Shown here in pieces: positions 1-7,796 of a stretch of DNA of 64,000 bases (the stretch's first letter is position 1; the number at the start of each line of letters is the position of its first letter). The DNA is from UBA2093 sp044340485 (GTDB lineage: Bacteria; Actinomycetota; Acidimicrobiia; Acidimicrobiales; Ilumatobacteraceae). The translations under genes and the position numbers were made by a program. The notes beneath the pieces are model-generated. The model was not told the origin of the DNA and made no database searches. It saw only the letters and a program-made list of their open reading frames with translations. The stretch lies in assembly GCA_044340485.1 (NCBI GenBank), contig JBIITN010000002.1, forward strand, positions 1-64,000, written 5' to 3'.

Positions 1-131
1 TCGCCGAAGCCAGGGTGGGCGGCTTCGAGTTTGGCGAGAACTTCGCGCAAGGTGGCGCCTTCAACCGAGACGGTACTAGCGCCGCCCGACAAAGGGCGCA
101 TGGTGGTTGGGATGCGAACGGTGACTGCCAT
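1..131 (-). CDS. MoaD/ThiS-family ubiquitin-like sulfur carrier (partial, 5' end only)
   Basis: The reverse strand from ATG at 131 reads MAVTVRIPTTMRPLSGGAST and continues SVEGATLREVLAKLEAAHPGFG to the window edge. This is the beta-grasp start of MoaD/ThiS small sulfur carriers, which deliver sulfur from a C-terminal Gly-Gly. That C-terminus lies outside the window, so a true MoaD role in molybdopterin synthesis cannot be separated from the generic MoaD-like proteins common in actinobacteria. A TAGGGT -10-like hexamer sits 9 nt before the ATG. Only 43 codons are visible. Confidence 0.75.
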   Translation of the reverse strand, partial: MAVTVRIPTTMRPLSGGASTVSVEGATLREVLAKLEAAHPGFG

Positions 132-179
132 AGAGGCAAAACCCTATCGAGCCACTAGGGAATCTGCACTCACGCGGCG

Positions 180-1619
180 TCAGGCAAGTGGTGCCACACG
201 GTCACGCCACGGCATTGACTCTTCAAGCTGTGATGCAACCCTCACCAACACATCTTCACGAAACGGTGCCGCAACCAACTGCACGCCCATTGGTAATCCG
301 TCTGCGCTCCAATGAAGCGGCAAGCTGATCGCAGGTTGACCAGTGATGTTGAACTGTGAGGTAAACGCGAGAAGACCACTCAACAACTTTCCGCCACCGC
401 GACCTGACAACTCTCCAATTTTTGGTGGTGGACCACCAAGTGTTGGGCACAGCAACACATCGAAACCTTCTGCGTCACCATCTGGTGTCCACCACTGCAC
501 CGTACGTCGAGCCCAATTCTGCAAATGCTTCCGTGACGACACGTACTCTTCTGCAGAAATCTGTTTTGCCATCGAACGTAGAAAAGCATTATCAAATTCA
601 AGTTCCTCATCAGCAATAGTGCGTCCCAACTCGCGTTCAAACATTGAAATATCTGAATGCGTATACGTCGCCACCATCTTCACAAAATTCTCGGTGTATG
701 CGATCTCCGACAATGTCGATGGCCATGCCTCGTCGATGCGATGACCAAGTCGTTCCATATCACGCGCTACTGCTGCAATCGCTGCACGGTTTTCTGGATG
801 ATCAAACTGGTAATCAAAAAGTGGATGATCCAACACCCCGACGCGTAGCGATCCAACGTGCGACCCCACTTCTTCTCGTAACGAACGCGCAAATGGCGGT
901 GCGGTATATGGATCGCCTGGTTCATATCCCGCAATGCAGTCAAGTACGGCTGCAGCATCTCGAACGCTACGAGTAACAACCCCCTCAATACTTAAACCCA
1001 TCCACGCTTCTGCAGAATCGGGTCCATTACTCACGCGTCCACGAGAAGGTTTCAATCCGACGAGTCCACACTCACTTGCGGGAATACGAATAGAACCTCC
1101 CCCATCATTTGCATGCCCAATAGCTACAACGTGTGCTGCAACACATGCAGCTGATCCGCCAGATGATCCACCAGTCGAATGCTGCGTGTTCCACGGATTG
1201 CGCGTTGGCCCATAAGCAAGTGGCTCTGTGGTGATGGTGCTACCAAACTCTGGCGTGTTTGTACGACCAATTGGTATGAAACCTGCATCCCGAAATTTCT
1301 TTGCCAAGTAACTATCGCGTTGAGCAATGAATTGTTCCGCTTTCAAAAACCGCGCACCCATGTGATGCGGCTCCCCCGCCATCGCGCAATTGAGATCTTT
1401 CACCACCATCGGTACGCCAGCAAATGGTCCTGACACTCCCGCATGAGCGTCTTCAAGTGCGCGTTCAAAACGCGGGTGAATAATTGCATTGAGTATCGGG
1501 TTCACCGACTCGGCATGCGCTACCGCCTCTGTCACCAACTCTGCTGGCGACACCTCGCCTGCTGCCACGTGTTGTGCTTGTTCCGTTGCATCCATGTGTC
1601 GATACGTATTGCCGCTCAT
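180..1619 (-). CDS. amidase (amidase signature family)
   Basis: A 479-aa amidase-signature enzyme that hydrolyses a C-N amide bond; the substrate cannot be read from sequence. The Ser-cisSer-Lys triad is visible: Lys74 in PMVVKDLN, the Gly/Ser loop STGGSSGGSAA (148-158) carrying the cis-Ser, and nucleophile Ser176 in DGGGSIRIPA, where the usual DTGGS has Thr changed to Gly. Length is normal for the family, and there is no signal peptide, so it is cytosolic. It lacks the features needed to call it GatA, and no gatB or gatC is nearby. The start is supported by a TAGTGT hexamer 6 nt upstream (leaderless). Transcribed divergently from the glycerate kinase gene. Confidence 0.9.
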   Translation of the reverse strand: MSGNTYRHMDATEQAQHVAAGEVSPAELVTEAVAHAESVNPILNAIIHPRFERALEDAHAGVSGPFAGVPMVVKDLNCAMAGEPHHMGARFLKAEQFIAQRDSYLAKKFRDAGFIPIGRTNTPEFGSTITTEPLAYGPTRNPWNTQHSTGGSSGGSAACVAAHVVAIGHANDGGGSIRIPASECGLVGLKPSRGRVSNGPDSAEAWMGLSIEGVVTRSVRDAAAVLDCIAGYEPGDPYTAPPFARSLREEVGSHVGSLRVGVLDHPLFDYQFDHPENRAAIAAVARDMERLGHRIDEAWPSTLSEIAYTENFVKMVATYTHSDISMFERELGRTIADEELEFDNAFLRSMAKQISAEEYVSSRKHLQNWARRTVQWWTPDGDAEGFDVLLCPTLGGPPPKIGELSGRGGGKLLSGLLAFTSQFNITGQPAISLPLHWSADGLPMGVQLVAAPFREDVLVRVASQLEESMPWRDRVAPLA

Positions 1620-1652
1620 GACCGCACACTATTTCGCCTCTAAGGTGATGCA
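1620..1652. promoter_or_regulatory. 33-bp bidirectional leaderless promoter (amidase / glycerate kinase)
   Basis: Leftward: TAGTGT (1626-1631, reverse strand) lies exactly 6 nt from the amidase ATG. Rightward: TAAGGT (1641-1646) lies exactly 6 nt from the glycerate kinase GTG. Both fit TANNNT -10 boxes whose +1 is the start codon itself. Any -35 contacts would fall inside the opposite gene. Inferred from spacing only. Confidence 0.6.
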
Positions 1653-2666
1653 GTGATCGTCCTTGCGGCAGCAGACAAATTCAAAGGAACAGCAACTGCT
1701 GCACAGGTATGCGCTGCCATTGGCCATGCATGTTGGGAACTTGGCCTTGATTGCATCGAACGACCGATGGCAGATGGTGGCGAAGGAACTCTTGATGCTC
1801 TTGGTGGCCCCAATCGCGTGACCACCGTGACCGGGCCCCTTGGCGATCCAGTTGACGCCCAATGGCGTTTGCATAAAGGCGTAGCGGTCATTGAGATGGC
1901 GCGTGCATCGGGGCTCACATTGGTCGGCGGCGCAACAGGAAACGATGCCATGGCTGCAACAACACAAGGAACTGGTGAACTCATTGATACAGCACTCGAC
2001 GCTGGTGCGAAAAAAATCATCGTGTGTCTCGGTGGATCTGCAACAACCGACGGCGGCCTCGGTGCGGTACGTGCAATTCACGCACCAGCACGTCTAAAAG
2101 CTGTCGAGTTTCTTGTTGCATACGACGTCGACACTCTGTTTGTTGATGCGGCAGAAGTATTTGCGCCCCAAAAAGGTGCAACACCTGCACAAATAGAATT
2201 GCTACACAAGCGATTAGAACGTCTTCAACAGATGTACGAACATGACTATGGCGTGGACGTGAGTGTGCTCAACGGTGCCGGCGCCGCTGGTGGATTAGCA
2301 GGTGGGCTTGCTGCTCTTGGTGCAACCTTGGTGAACGGTTTCGATCTCGTCGCCGAAGAGGTGGGGTTCTATGACCTTGTGAAAACGGTGGACTATGTCA
2401 TCACTGGCGAAGGATTTGTCGACGAACAAAGTTTCGACGGCAAGGTCGTTGGCAGTATTTGTGATCTTGCCGAAGATGCAGACATACCGATGGCAACTAT
2501 CTGTGGAGACATCGACGACGAATTATCTGATCACAATTATCAACGCGCCAATGCACACAGTCTTACAACATTGTTTGGAGAAGACGAAGCAATGTCACGA
2601 CCATTGCAACTCATTGAAGAAGTTGCAACAACTATCTTGCAAAAAATTACTGTTGTGGGACAGTAG
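1653..2666 (+). CDS. glxK: glycerate kinase (GlxK/GarK family)
   Basis: Phosphorylates D-glycerate with ATP; family members make 2-phosphoglycerate or 3-phosphoglycerate. The opening VLAAADKFKGTATAAQVCAA, the PMADGGEGTLDAL motif and the CLGGSATTDGGLGAVRA loop are hallmarks of the type-1 family, as is NGAGAAGGLAGGLAALGA further on. At 337 aa it is somewhat shorter than the usual 370-380 aa. GTG start at 1653 is chosen because TAAGGT precedes it by 6 nt and the amidase start lies only 33 bp away. The last 20 bp overlap the 3' end of the convergent LytR_C gene. It would feed glycerate from glyoxylate, serine or sugar-acid breakdown into glycolysis. Confidence 0.92.
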   Translation: MIVLAAADKFKGTATAAQVCAAIGHACWELGLDCIERPMADGGEGTLDALGGPNRVTTVTGPLGDPVDAQWRLHKGVAVIEMARASGLTLVGGATGNDAMAATTQGTGELIDTALDAGAKKIIVCLGGSATTDGGLGAVRAIHAPARLKAVEFLVAYDVDTLFVDAAEVFAPQKGATPAQIELLHKRLERLQQMYEHDYGVDVSVLNGAGAAGGLAGGLAALGATLVNGFDLVAEEVGFYDLVKTVDYVITGEGFVDEQSFDGKVVGSICDLAEDADIPMATICGDIDDELSDHNYQRANAHSLTTLFGEDEAMSRPLQLIEEVATTILQKITVVGQ

Positions 2667-3252
2667 TGGTGGTTCCCGTTGAGGCGTCACCGCTACCGGC
2701 ACCAATACTTGGAAGTGGTTTACCTGCTAAGTCTGTGCCTACCAAGATAAGTACGCACGCGTCGTCGAGATCGCCAGTTTCAAGCGGCACTGGTGACGGC
2801 ATCGCGCCTACTTCAACATTGCCACCAAGAACTTGCTTCACATTTTCTGCGCCTGCTTCACAACCTGCAAGGTAAAAGACTCCAGTTGTAGAGCGACGTG
2901 GCGTACCAGGTGCCGTATTTAACGGCGGCTGCACGACATAGCCAAGACCCTGTAAGTCGGTGGTCATCTTTGCTGCGCTTCGTGCAACACCAGACGCGTT
3001 CGCAATCTGAATCTTGAAACCACTCACTGAAAATGCGATCGTTGTCGGTGTTGCAGGATCAACTGAATCGTTGGAGGGGATGGAGTCAGTGACATTGCCA
3101 CCACCGCCAGCTGATGGCGAACTGTCGGCGTTCACATCGCGGAGAATAAGAAATCCGAGCAACAATGCGACAACAGCCACAACAGCACCGAGGGTTGCAT
3201 TGTTTGGCGCTGCTATTGATGTTCGCGGACCGCGTGGTCGTTGCTGGCTCAT
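2647..3252 (-). CDS. membrane-anchored LytR C-terminal domain protein
   Basis: About 201 aa: a short basic cytoplasmic tail, one transmembrane helix near residues 20-40 (TLGAVVAVVALLLGFLILRD), a Ser/Pro/Thr-rich linker and a LytR_C domain (KIQIANASGVARSAAKMTTD). The domain occurs in actinobacterial envelope proteins, usually fused to LytR-CpsA-Psr ligases or alone as here; its exact function is not established. Start ATG at 3252 is chosen over an upstream in-frame start because GGAGG sits 8 nt before it. The extracytoplasmic C-terminus ends in a Thr-rich tail. The gene follows tRNA-Thr and rlmB on the same strand, and its 3' end overlaps glxK by 20 bp. Confidence 0.8.
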   Translation of the reverse strand: MSQQRPRGPRTSIAAPNNATLGAVVAVVALLLGFLILRDVNADSSPSAGGGGNVTDSIPSNDSVDPATPTTIAFSVSGFKIQIANASGVARSAAKMTTDLQGLGYVVQPPLNTAPGTPRRSTTGVFYLAGCEAGAENVKQVLGGNVEVGAMPSPVPLETGDLDDACVLILVGTDLAGKPLPSIGAGSGDASTGTTTTVPQQ

Positions 3253-3344
3253 GTGATGTTCCTCCACGGATAGATCGCAGACAGCACCAACGGTAGTGCC
3301 CACGCTGTACTCGTAGGGCGCACCTCACCGAAAGGCTGAAATGG

Positions 3345-3416
3345 AGCCGAGTGTGGGACTTGAACCCACGACCTACCGCTTACAAGGCGGTTGCTCTACC
3401 ACTGAGCTAACCCGGC
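3345..3416 (-). tRNA. trnT: tRNA-Thr (anticodon UGU)
   Basis: The reverse strand folds as a full cloverleaf: acceptor GCCGGGT pairs with ACTCGGC (one G-U), D-arm TTAGCTCAGTGGTAGAGCA, anticodon stem-loop ACCGC-CTTGTAA-GCGGT with anticodon TGT, and T-arm GTGGGTTCAAGTCCCAC. The 3' CCA is not encoded (CC follows, then no A). It lies 14 nt downstream of the rlmB stop on the same strand, so it is probably co-transcribed with rlmB and cut out of the mRNA. Confidence 0.95.
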
Positions 3417-3430
3417 GTGAGAGATAGAGC

Positions 3431-4378
3431 CTACGAGCCTAAATGGGCGCGCACACGCGCAACTTCATACACCGCAAGCGCGGCAGCAGCCGACACATTT
3501 AAAGACGACACCTGGCCGGCCATTGGGATGCTCACCACCATGTCGCATCGCTCACGAACAAGACGCGATAGTCCTGCACCTTCTGCACCCAGCACCATGC
3601 AAATTGGTTCGGATGCAAGATTTCCAAGGTCAAACAATGTTTTATCGGAGGCGTCGTCAAGTCCGACAACCCACACACCTTTTGATCGCATCTGAGTGAT
3701 CGCATTGGGTAATCCCGACACCACAGCCATGGGCACATATTCCACGGCACCTGCCGATGTTTTTGCCACCGTTGGCGTTACATGCACCGCACGGTGCTTC
3801 GGCAAGATCACTCCGTTGACACCTGCTCCATCGCAGCAACGCAATAACGCTCCCAAGTTGCCTGGGTCAGTAACACCATCAACGGCAACAAGAAATGGAA
3901 CATTTCCATCACGGGGTGAGATGAGTTGATCAAAGTCTGCTTCTCGTAAAGGTGCTGCAAAAGCGAGTACACCTTGGGGTGCTTCACTGCGCGCTTGATC
4001 TTCTAGTTTGCGACGCGGCACGTCAAGAACTTGCACGTTTGAAGCGTGAGCAAGTTCCACGATGTCATCAATAATTTCTGACTGATCAATATCGTTTGAG
4101 ATCCAAACCTCACGAATTTTTCGGGAGCGTGCAATTAATAATTCACGAACTGCTTGACGACCTTCTACTTGCTCGCCACCTAACCCCTTATCGCGTGACA
4201 CATTGCGCGACGCGGTCGGCGCTGAATCACGAGGGGCGTTTCGTACACCACCGCGTGATCCGCCACGTGATCCACCGGAGCGGGGTCCACCACTGCGTGC
4301 TCCGCCACCCGATGTGCCCCGAGAGCTTGGTCGTGCAGGCTTTCGTTGTGATGGTCGTGCACCGCGTTTGGCTGCCAT
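3431..4378 (-). CDS. rlmB: TrmH/SpoU-family 23S rRNA 2'-O-methyltransferase (RlmB-like)
   Basis: 315 aa. Residues 1-65 are a very basic, disordered tail rich in Arg, Gly, Ser and Pro, common in actinobacterial members. Residues ~70-150 form the SpoU substrate-binding domain. Residues ~160-312 form the knotted SPOUT methylase with all three motifs: DPGNLGALLR (171-180), VLGAEGAGLS, and IPMAGQVSSLNVSAAAALAV. RlmB methylates G2251 in the 23S P-loop using SAM; TrmH paralogues look similar, so the exact target is inferred. An AAAGGA ribosome-binding site precedes the ATG. It follows ispF by 36 nt, in the classical actinobacterial order ispD-ispF-(cysS)-rlmB but with no cysS between. Confidence 0.88.
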   Translation of the reverse strand: MAAKRGARPSQRKPARPSSRGTSGGGARSGGPRSGGSRGGSRGGVRNAPRDSAPTASRNVSRDKGLGGEQVEGRQAVRELLIARSRKIREVWISNDIDQSEIIDDIVELAHASNVQVLDVPRRKLEDQARSEAPQGVLAFAAPLREADFDQLISPRDGNVPFLVAVDGVTDPGNLGALLRCCDGAGVNGVILPKHRAVHVTPTVAKTSAGAVEYVPMAVVSGLPNAITQMRSKGVWVVGLDDASDKTLFDLGNLASEPICMVLGAEGAGLSRLVRERCDMVVSIPMAGQVSSLNVSAAAALAVYEVARVRAHLGS

Positions 4379-4414
4379 AGAAATCCTTTTGTTGCTACTT
4401 CTCTTTATTGATTC

Positions 4415-4894
4415 TTATTGTTTAATGACAAGAGCAGATGCAAAACACATAATGCCCTCGCCACGGCCAATCGCACCTAATTGTTCACTGCGACGGCCCT
4501 TCACACTCACGGGTGCGCCCACAACATCCGATAGCGCTGTCATCATCGCATCGCGATGTGGAGAGATCTTTGGTGATTCACACACAACACTGCAATCAAC
4601 ATTGCTCACTTGCCAACCGGCAGCATGAACTTTCTGTACGACGTCAGACAACAACGCAAGTGAATTGGCACCTTTCCATACAGGATCAGTATCTGGATAA
4701 TGCATGCCAATGTCGCCTAGTGCTACTGCGCCCAAAAGCGCATCAGCAATTGCATGTGCGATGACATCAGCGTCACTGTGTCCAACAAGAGCACGTTCAC
4801 CGGGGAAGGTGACTCCGCCGAGAACAAGAACGCGATCTGACGACTGTTCTTCGAAACGATGAATGTCAAACCCATTACCAACGCGGATCTGCAT
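4415..4894 (-). CDS. ispF: 2-C-methyl-D-erythritol 2,4-cyclodiphosphate synthase
   Basis: MEP-pathway enzyme converting CDP-ME 2-phosphate to MEcPP and CMP; the family forms a homotrimer with Zn. GNGFDIHRF carries the metal-binding Asp/His pair, HSDADVIAHAIADALLGA the third metal ligand and substrate contacts, and GDIGMHYPDTDP plus the end GRGEGIMCFA are family signatures. About 159 aa, full length. The start is taken as ATG at 4894, with GGAG 7 nt upstream and overlapping the ispD stop as TGATG. A GTG at 4897 is the alternative. Translationally coupled to ispD. Confidence 0.95.
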   Translation of the reverse strand: MQIRVGNGFDIHRFEEQSSDRVLVLGGVTFPGERALVGHSDADVIAHAIADALLGAVALGDIGMHYPDTDPVWKGANSLALLSDVVQKVHAAGWQVSNVDCSVVCESPKISPHRDAMMTALSDVVGAPVSVKGRRSEQLGAIGRGEGIMCFASALVIKQ

Positions 4895-5550
4895 CACACC
4901 TCTCCAAACAGTTGGCCATGTGCGTGCGCTCGCGCCCAGTCGAGATCGTCTCGCGTTGTGATCTTGCGATTCATCTCATCACCGGGCACAACTAATACTG
5001 TGCCACCAACAGCTTCGACCAGCGCTGCATCGTCTGTTCCTTCGGCATCATGTTCGTGAGCACGACGCAAGGTGGACGCACGAAAAGCCTGTGGAGTTTG
5101 GACCGCACGCAAAGTGGCCCGCTGGGGCGTAGCGATAATAACGTCTGAAGAATTCACCTGTTTGATGGTGTCGGTAACTGGTACACCTGGCACCGCGCCA
5201 TCATTTCCATCCACGACAGCGCCGATGACTCGCTGATACACAACTGCCGAGGCGAAGGGTCGGGCCGCATCGTGCACACAAACAATCGTCGCCTCGTCTG
5301 GCACGGCAGCAAGTCCACGTCGCACCGATTCGCTACGTGTTTGCCCACCGGCAACCTCGTGGACCTCGTGCACTTGTCCTTCAGGAACAACAACGACAAC
5401 ACCCATTGAGTGCTGGCGCGCCTCGTCAACAGCCCAATCGACGACGCGACGATCACCGAGGGTTTCAAACTGTTTTGCACTACCAAATCGCAAGCCCGAA
5501 CCTGCTGCGACGACGATCGTCCACACGATTTCGTTCGCTGGTAGGGACAT
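4894..5550 (-). CDS. ispD: 2-C-methyl-D-erythritol 4-phosphate cytidylyltransferase
   Basis: Transfers CMP from CTP to MEP in the MEP isoprenoid pathway. The nucleotide-binding loop VVAAGSGLRFGSAKQFETLG carries the catalytic Arg and Lys; TRSESVRRGLAAV and CVHDAARPFASA follow, and TQTPQAFR appears as VQTPQAFRAS. 218 aa, slightly short for the family but complete. Start ATG at 5550 has a TACCTT hexamer (5558-5563, reverse) 7 nt upstream, fitting a leaderless start. First gene of ispD-ispF-rlmB-tRNA-Thr, only 30 bp from the divergent Crp-family gene. Confidence 0.95.
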   Translation of the reverse strand: MSLPANEIVWTIVVAAGSGLRFGSAKQFETLGDRRVVDWAVDEARQHSMGVVVVVPEGQVHEVHEVAGGQTRSESVRRGLAAVPDEATIVCVHDAARPFASAVVYQRVIGAVVDGNDGAVPGVPVTDTIKQVNSSDVIIATPQRATLRAVQTPQAFRASTLRRAHEHDAEGTDDAALVEAVGGTVLVVPGDEMNRKITTRDDLDWARAHAHGQLFGEV

Positions 5551-5580
5551 AGCATTAAAGGTAGTACCGTCATAGTTGGT

Positions 5581-6246
5581 ATGAACTACACAACCTCCCT
5601 CGCTGCCACTGAGTTTTTTGCCGATGCTCCAAATGATGTCCTGGAAAACCTTGCCGCAGTTGCGATTGAACGGGATCTCGTGCGTGGAGACGTGTTATTT
5701 GAAGTGGGAGACTCGCCCGATTTCATCTATCTCGTGGTCTCAGGTCGCATCGCAATTGCGCTTGGAAACAAGCCGTTCGATCATCGTGAAAGCGTCGTTG
5801 CCCTCATGGAAGACGGCGACTTGTTTGGTGACCTAAGCCTTCTCGACGACTTGCCGCGGTCGGCCTCTGCGCGCGCACTCGAAGCATCGAAGTTGTTGCA
5901 ACTTCCTAACGACAAAGTTCGCACAATCTTGCAGTCGAATCCAGACCTCATGTGGAATGTTGTGCGCGTTCTCGCACGTCGCATTCGTGTGATGGACGAA
6001 GCACTTGCTGACAGCGTGTTCTTAGACGTCACGGGTCGAACCGCAAAACGGCTTCTTGAATTGTCAGGTGGAAAAGATGAATTCTCGTTGCCTGTCACAC
6101 AAGAAGAACTTGCGGGCATGGTGGGTGCATCACGAGAGCGTGTGAACAAAGCAATTGCTAGTTTCATTCGTCTCGGTTGGCTCGAACAACACGAGCGCCA
6201 CTACAAGATCATGCAGCGTCCGCAACTCGAGCAACGCTCTCGCTGA
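5581..6246 (+). CDS. Crp/Fnr-family cyclic-nucleotide-type transcription regulator
   Basis: 221 aa with an N-terminal cNMP-binding beta-barrel (~12-125), a dimerisation helix (~123-145) and a C-terminal winged helix whose recognition helix lies in TQEELAGMVGASRERVNKAI (173-192). The phosphate-binding cassette reads LFGDLSLLDDLPRSASARA: Arg93-Ser94 match the cAMP-contacting pair of E. coli CRP, but the Glu72 equivalent is Asp84. The protein resembles actinobacterial GlxR-like global regulators; effector binding is uncertain because of Glu to Asp. Divergent from ispD across 30 bp. TACCGT (5565-5570) is a possible -10. Confidence 0.88.
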   Translation: MNYTTSLAATEFFADAPNDVLENLAAVAIERDLVRGDVLFEVGDSPDFIYLVVSGRIAIALGNKPFDHRESVVALMEDGDLFGDLSLLDDLPRSASARALEASKLLQLPNDKVRTILQSNPDLMWNVVRVLARRIRVMDEALADSVFLDVTGRTAKRLLELSGGKDEFSLPVTQEELAGMVGASRERVNKAIASFIRLGWLEQHERHYKIMQRPQLEQRSR

Positions 6247-6263
6247 CAATTTCTTTGCGACAA

Positions 6264-6926
6264 TTACTGTCCGCGCAACCAACGTTCAGCGCGCGTAAAC
6301 GCATCTGCAGCATCCTCTGATCGGTGCGCTGGTCGTGATACATCGTGTGCAAAACCATGTTCTGCTTCTGTGTACACCTGCACAGTTGCATCGGTCTTTT
6401 GTAACTTTTCAACATCGACAGGTGGCGTATAAGTATCACGCGCACCGATGACTGCAAGAACACGATCCGCGTGACCTTGCGACAAGATCTCTAGCGGTTC
6501 ACCTTGATGTGGTGACTTCCATGCATCCGGCAATGCAATCATTCCGTAGAAACTTACGATGCGATCAAAACGAGTGCTACGTGCTGCCTTGAAGCAATAC
6601 ATCCCGCCCATGCAAAACCCCATCAATCCCACACGGGACGTACCAAGTTCGTCTGCTGCCAACTCGAGATCACGAAGATGTACGTCATCATGAATGTGGG
6701 GCACTGCAGCAAACCGCTTTTCGACGTCTGCGCCTAACTCGATCTCTTGGCCAGGAAAAGGTTCAACAGCTATCACCGACATGTTCCAGTCGCGGGCACA
6801 GCGTGCCACGTGTTCGTCAAACAATGGACGAAGACCAAAGATGTCGGGGGTGATGACAAGTCCCATCGATGGTGCATCGACGCGAACGATTTCGGCGGCG
6901 GTGCCTGAAGACAAGGTGATACGCAT
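6264..6926 (-). CDS. dienelactone hydrolase family protein
   Basis: Alpha/beta hydrolase of the DLH family with a Cys nucleophile in GFCMGG (about residue 105), an acid in GARDTYTPP and the His in EAEHGFAHD. Classical DLH opens dienelactone in chlorocatechol breakdown, but most family members act on unknown esters or lactones. Around 220 aa from ATG at 6926 (MRITLSSGTAAEIV), a usual DLH beginning. The frame stays open to a TTG at 6986 (20 extra residues, MPTVGEWVCSEVSPSDKTVD), and neither start has a clear ribosome-binding site or TANNNT box, so the start is unsettled. Convergent with the Crp gene and divergent from the next HTH protein. Confidence 0.83.
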   Translation of the reverse strand: MRITLSSGTAAEIVRVDAPSMGLVITPDIFGLRPLFDEHVARCARDWNMSVIAVEPFPGQEIELGADVEKRFAAVPHIHDDVHLRDLELAADELGTSRVGLMGFCMGGMYCFKAARSTRFDRIVSFYGMIALPDAWKSPHQGEPLEILSQGHADRVLAVIGARDTYTPPVDVEKLQKTDATVQVYTEAEHGFAHDVSRPAHRSEDAADAFTRAERWLRGQ

Positions 6927-7009
6927 GTCCACAGTCTTGTCGCTGGGTGAGACCTCCGAGCACACCCACTCGCCCACGGTCGGCAAGGTGGTTGTGTGAC
7001 CGTGCGGTC

Positions 7010-7795
7010 ATGGCTACACACCACTTAACAGAAACCCGTTCACCGTCCACCTCTGCTCTTGTGCACACCACCGCTCACAGCGGTCCCGCGCGACAACTTA
7101 TTGATGAGTGGGAACGACTCTCCATTTCTCGGCCCACATTGCGCAAGGTCAACAGCTGGGGAATTACTACCGATCCCATCACCCACCTTGATGAACTCTT
7201 GGTTCTTGCTGGTTTTGGTCGACCAACAGATGACTCAGTAGCGGACCATGTGTTGTGGCAATTGATATGTCGTGCCGAACACGATGAACTGGCTGCTCGG
7301 ATTGTGCTGCATCGCGTGCTTCCCTCTGTGATGTCGATCGCGCAACGGCGTGGGCGCATTATGCGCGGCGGTACTGGTGCTGCAATTGATGAGGTCATTC
7401 CTACTGCGTGGATGGTGATCCGCACGTTCCCACATCAGCGACGTACAGCAAAGATTGCTGCCAACTTGGCACGAGACATTGAATACCACGCCTTCGTACG
7501 CGAGTCGCGTTTACGCAGTATCGAAATTGACCACACCGCGAATTACTACATTCCACTGGTACCAAATGCACCTCAATATGTTGATCCCATTGAAGAACTA
7601 GACGATGTATTACAAGATGCAGCAAAAGCGGGACTATCGCGACGACATGTAAGTTTGTTACGTGATTTAGGACATGGAATGTCAACCGATGACGCAGCCA
7701 AAGTGCGCAACATGTCGCCTCGCACTATGCGCAATCACAAGCAGTATGCGATCAAAGCATTTCAACGAGTGCACAACAAGACACTCAACGTGTGA
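7010..7795 (+). CDS. uncharacterised actinobacterial protein with C-terminal sigma-4-like HTH
   Basis: 261 aa from ATG at 7010; the frame is open to GTG at 6947, but that would overlap the divergent gene. It is mostly helical. The C-terminal ~60 residues (SRRHVSLLRDLGHGMSTDDA, then KVRNMSPRTMRNHKQYA) look like a sigma-70 region 4 or LuxR-type helix-turn-helix, while the middle (RRGRIMRGGTGAAIDEVIPT) loosely resembles the region-2 part of ECF-like proteins. No confident family name can be given. A DNA-binding role is inferred from the HTH only. Its stop is 1 nt from the end of convergent copA. Confidence 0.6.
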   Translation: MATHHLTETRSPSTSALVHTTAHSGPARQLIDEWERLSISRPTLRKVNSWGITTDPITHLDELLVLAGFGRPTDDSVADHVLWQLICRAEHDELAARIVLHRVLPSVMSIAQRRGRIMRGGTGAAIDEVIPTAWMVIRTFPHQRRTAKIAANLARDIEYHAFVRESRLRSIEIDHTANYYIPLVPNAPQYVDPIEELDDVLQDAAKAGLSRRHVSLLRDLGHGMSTDDAAKVRNMSPRTMRNHKQYAIKAFQRVHNKTLNV

Positions 7796-7796
7796 C

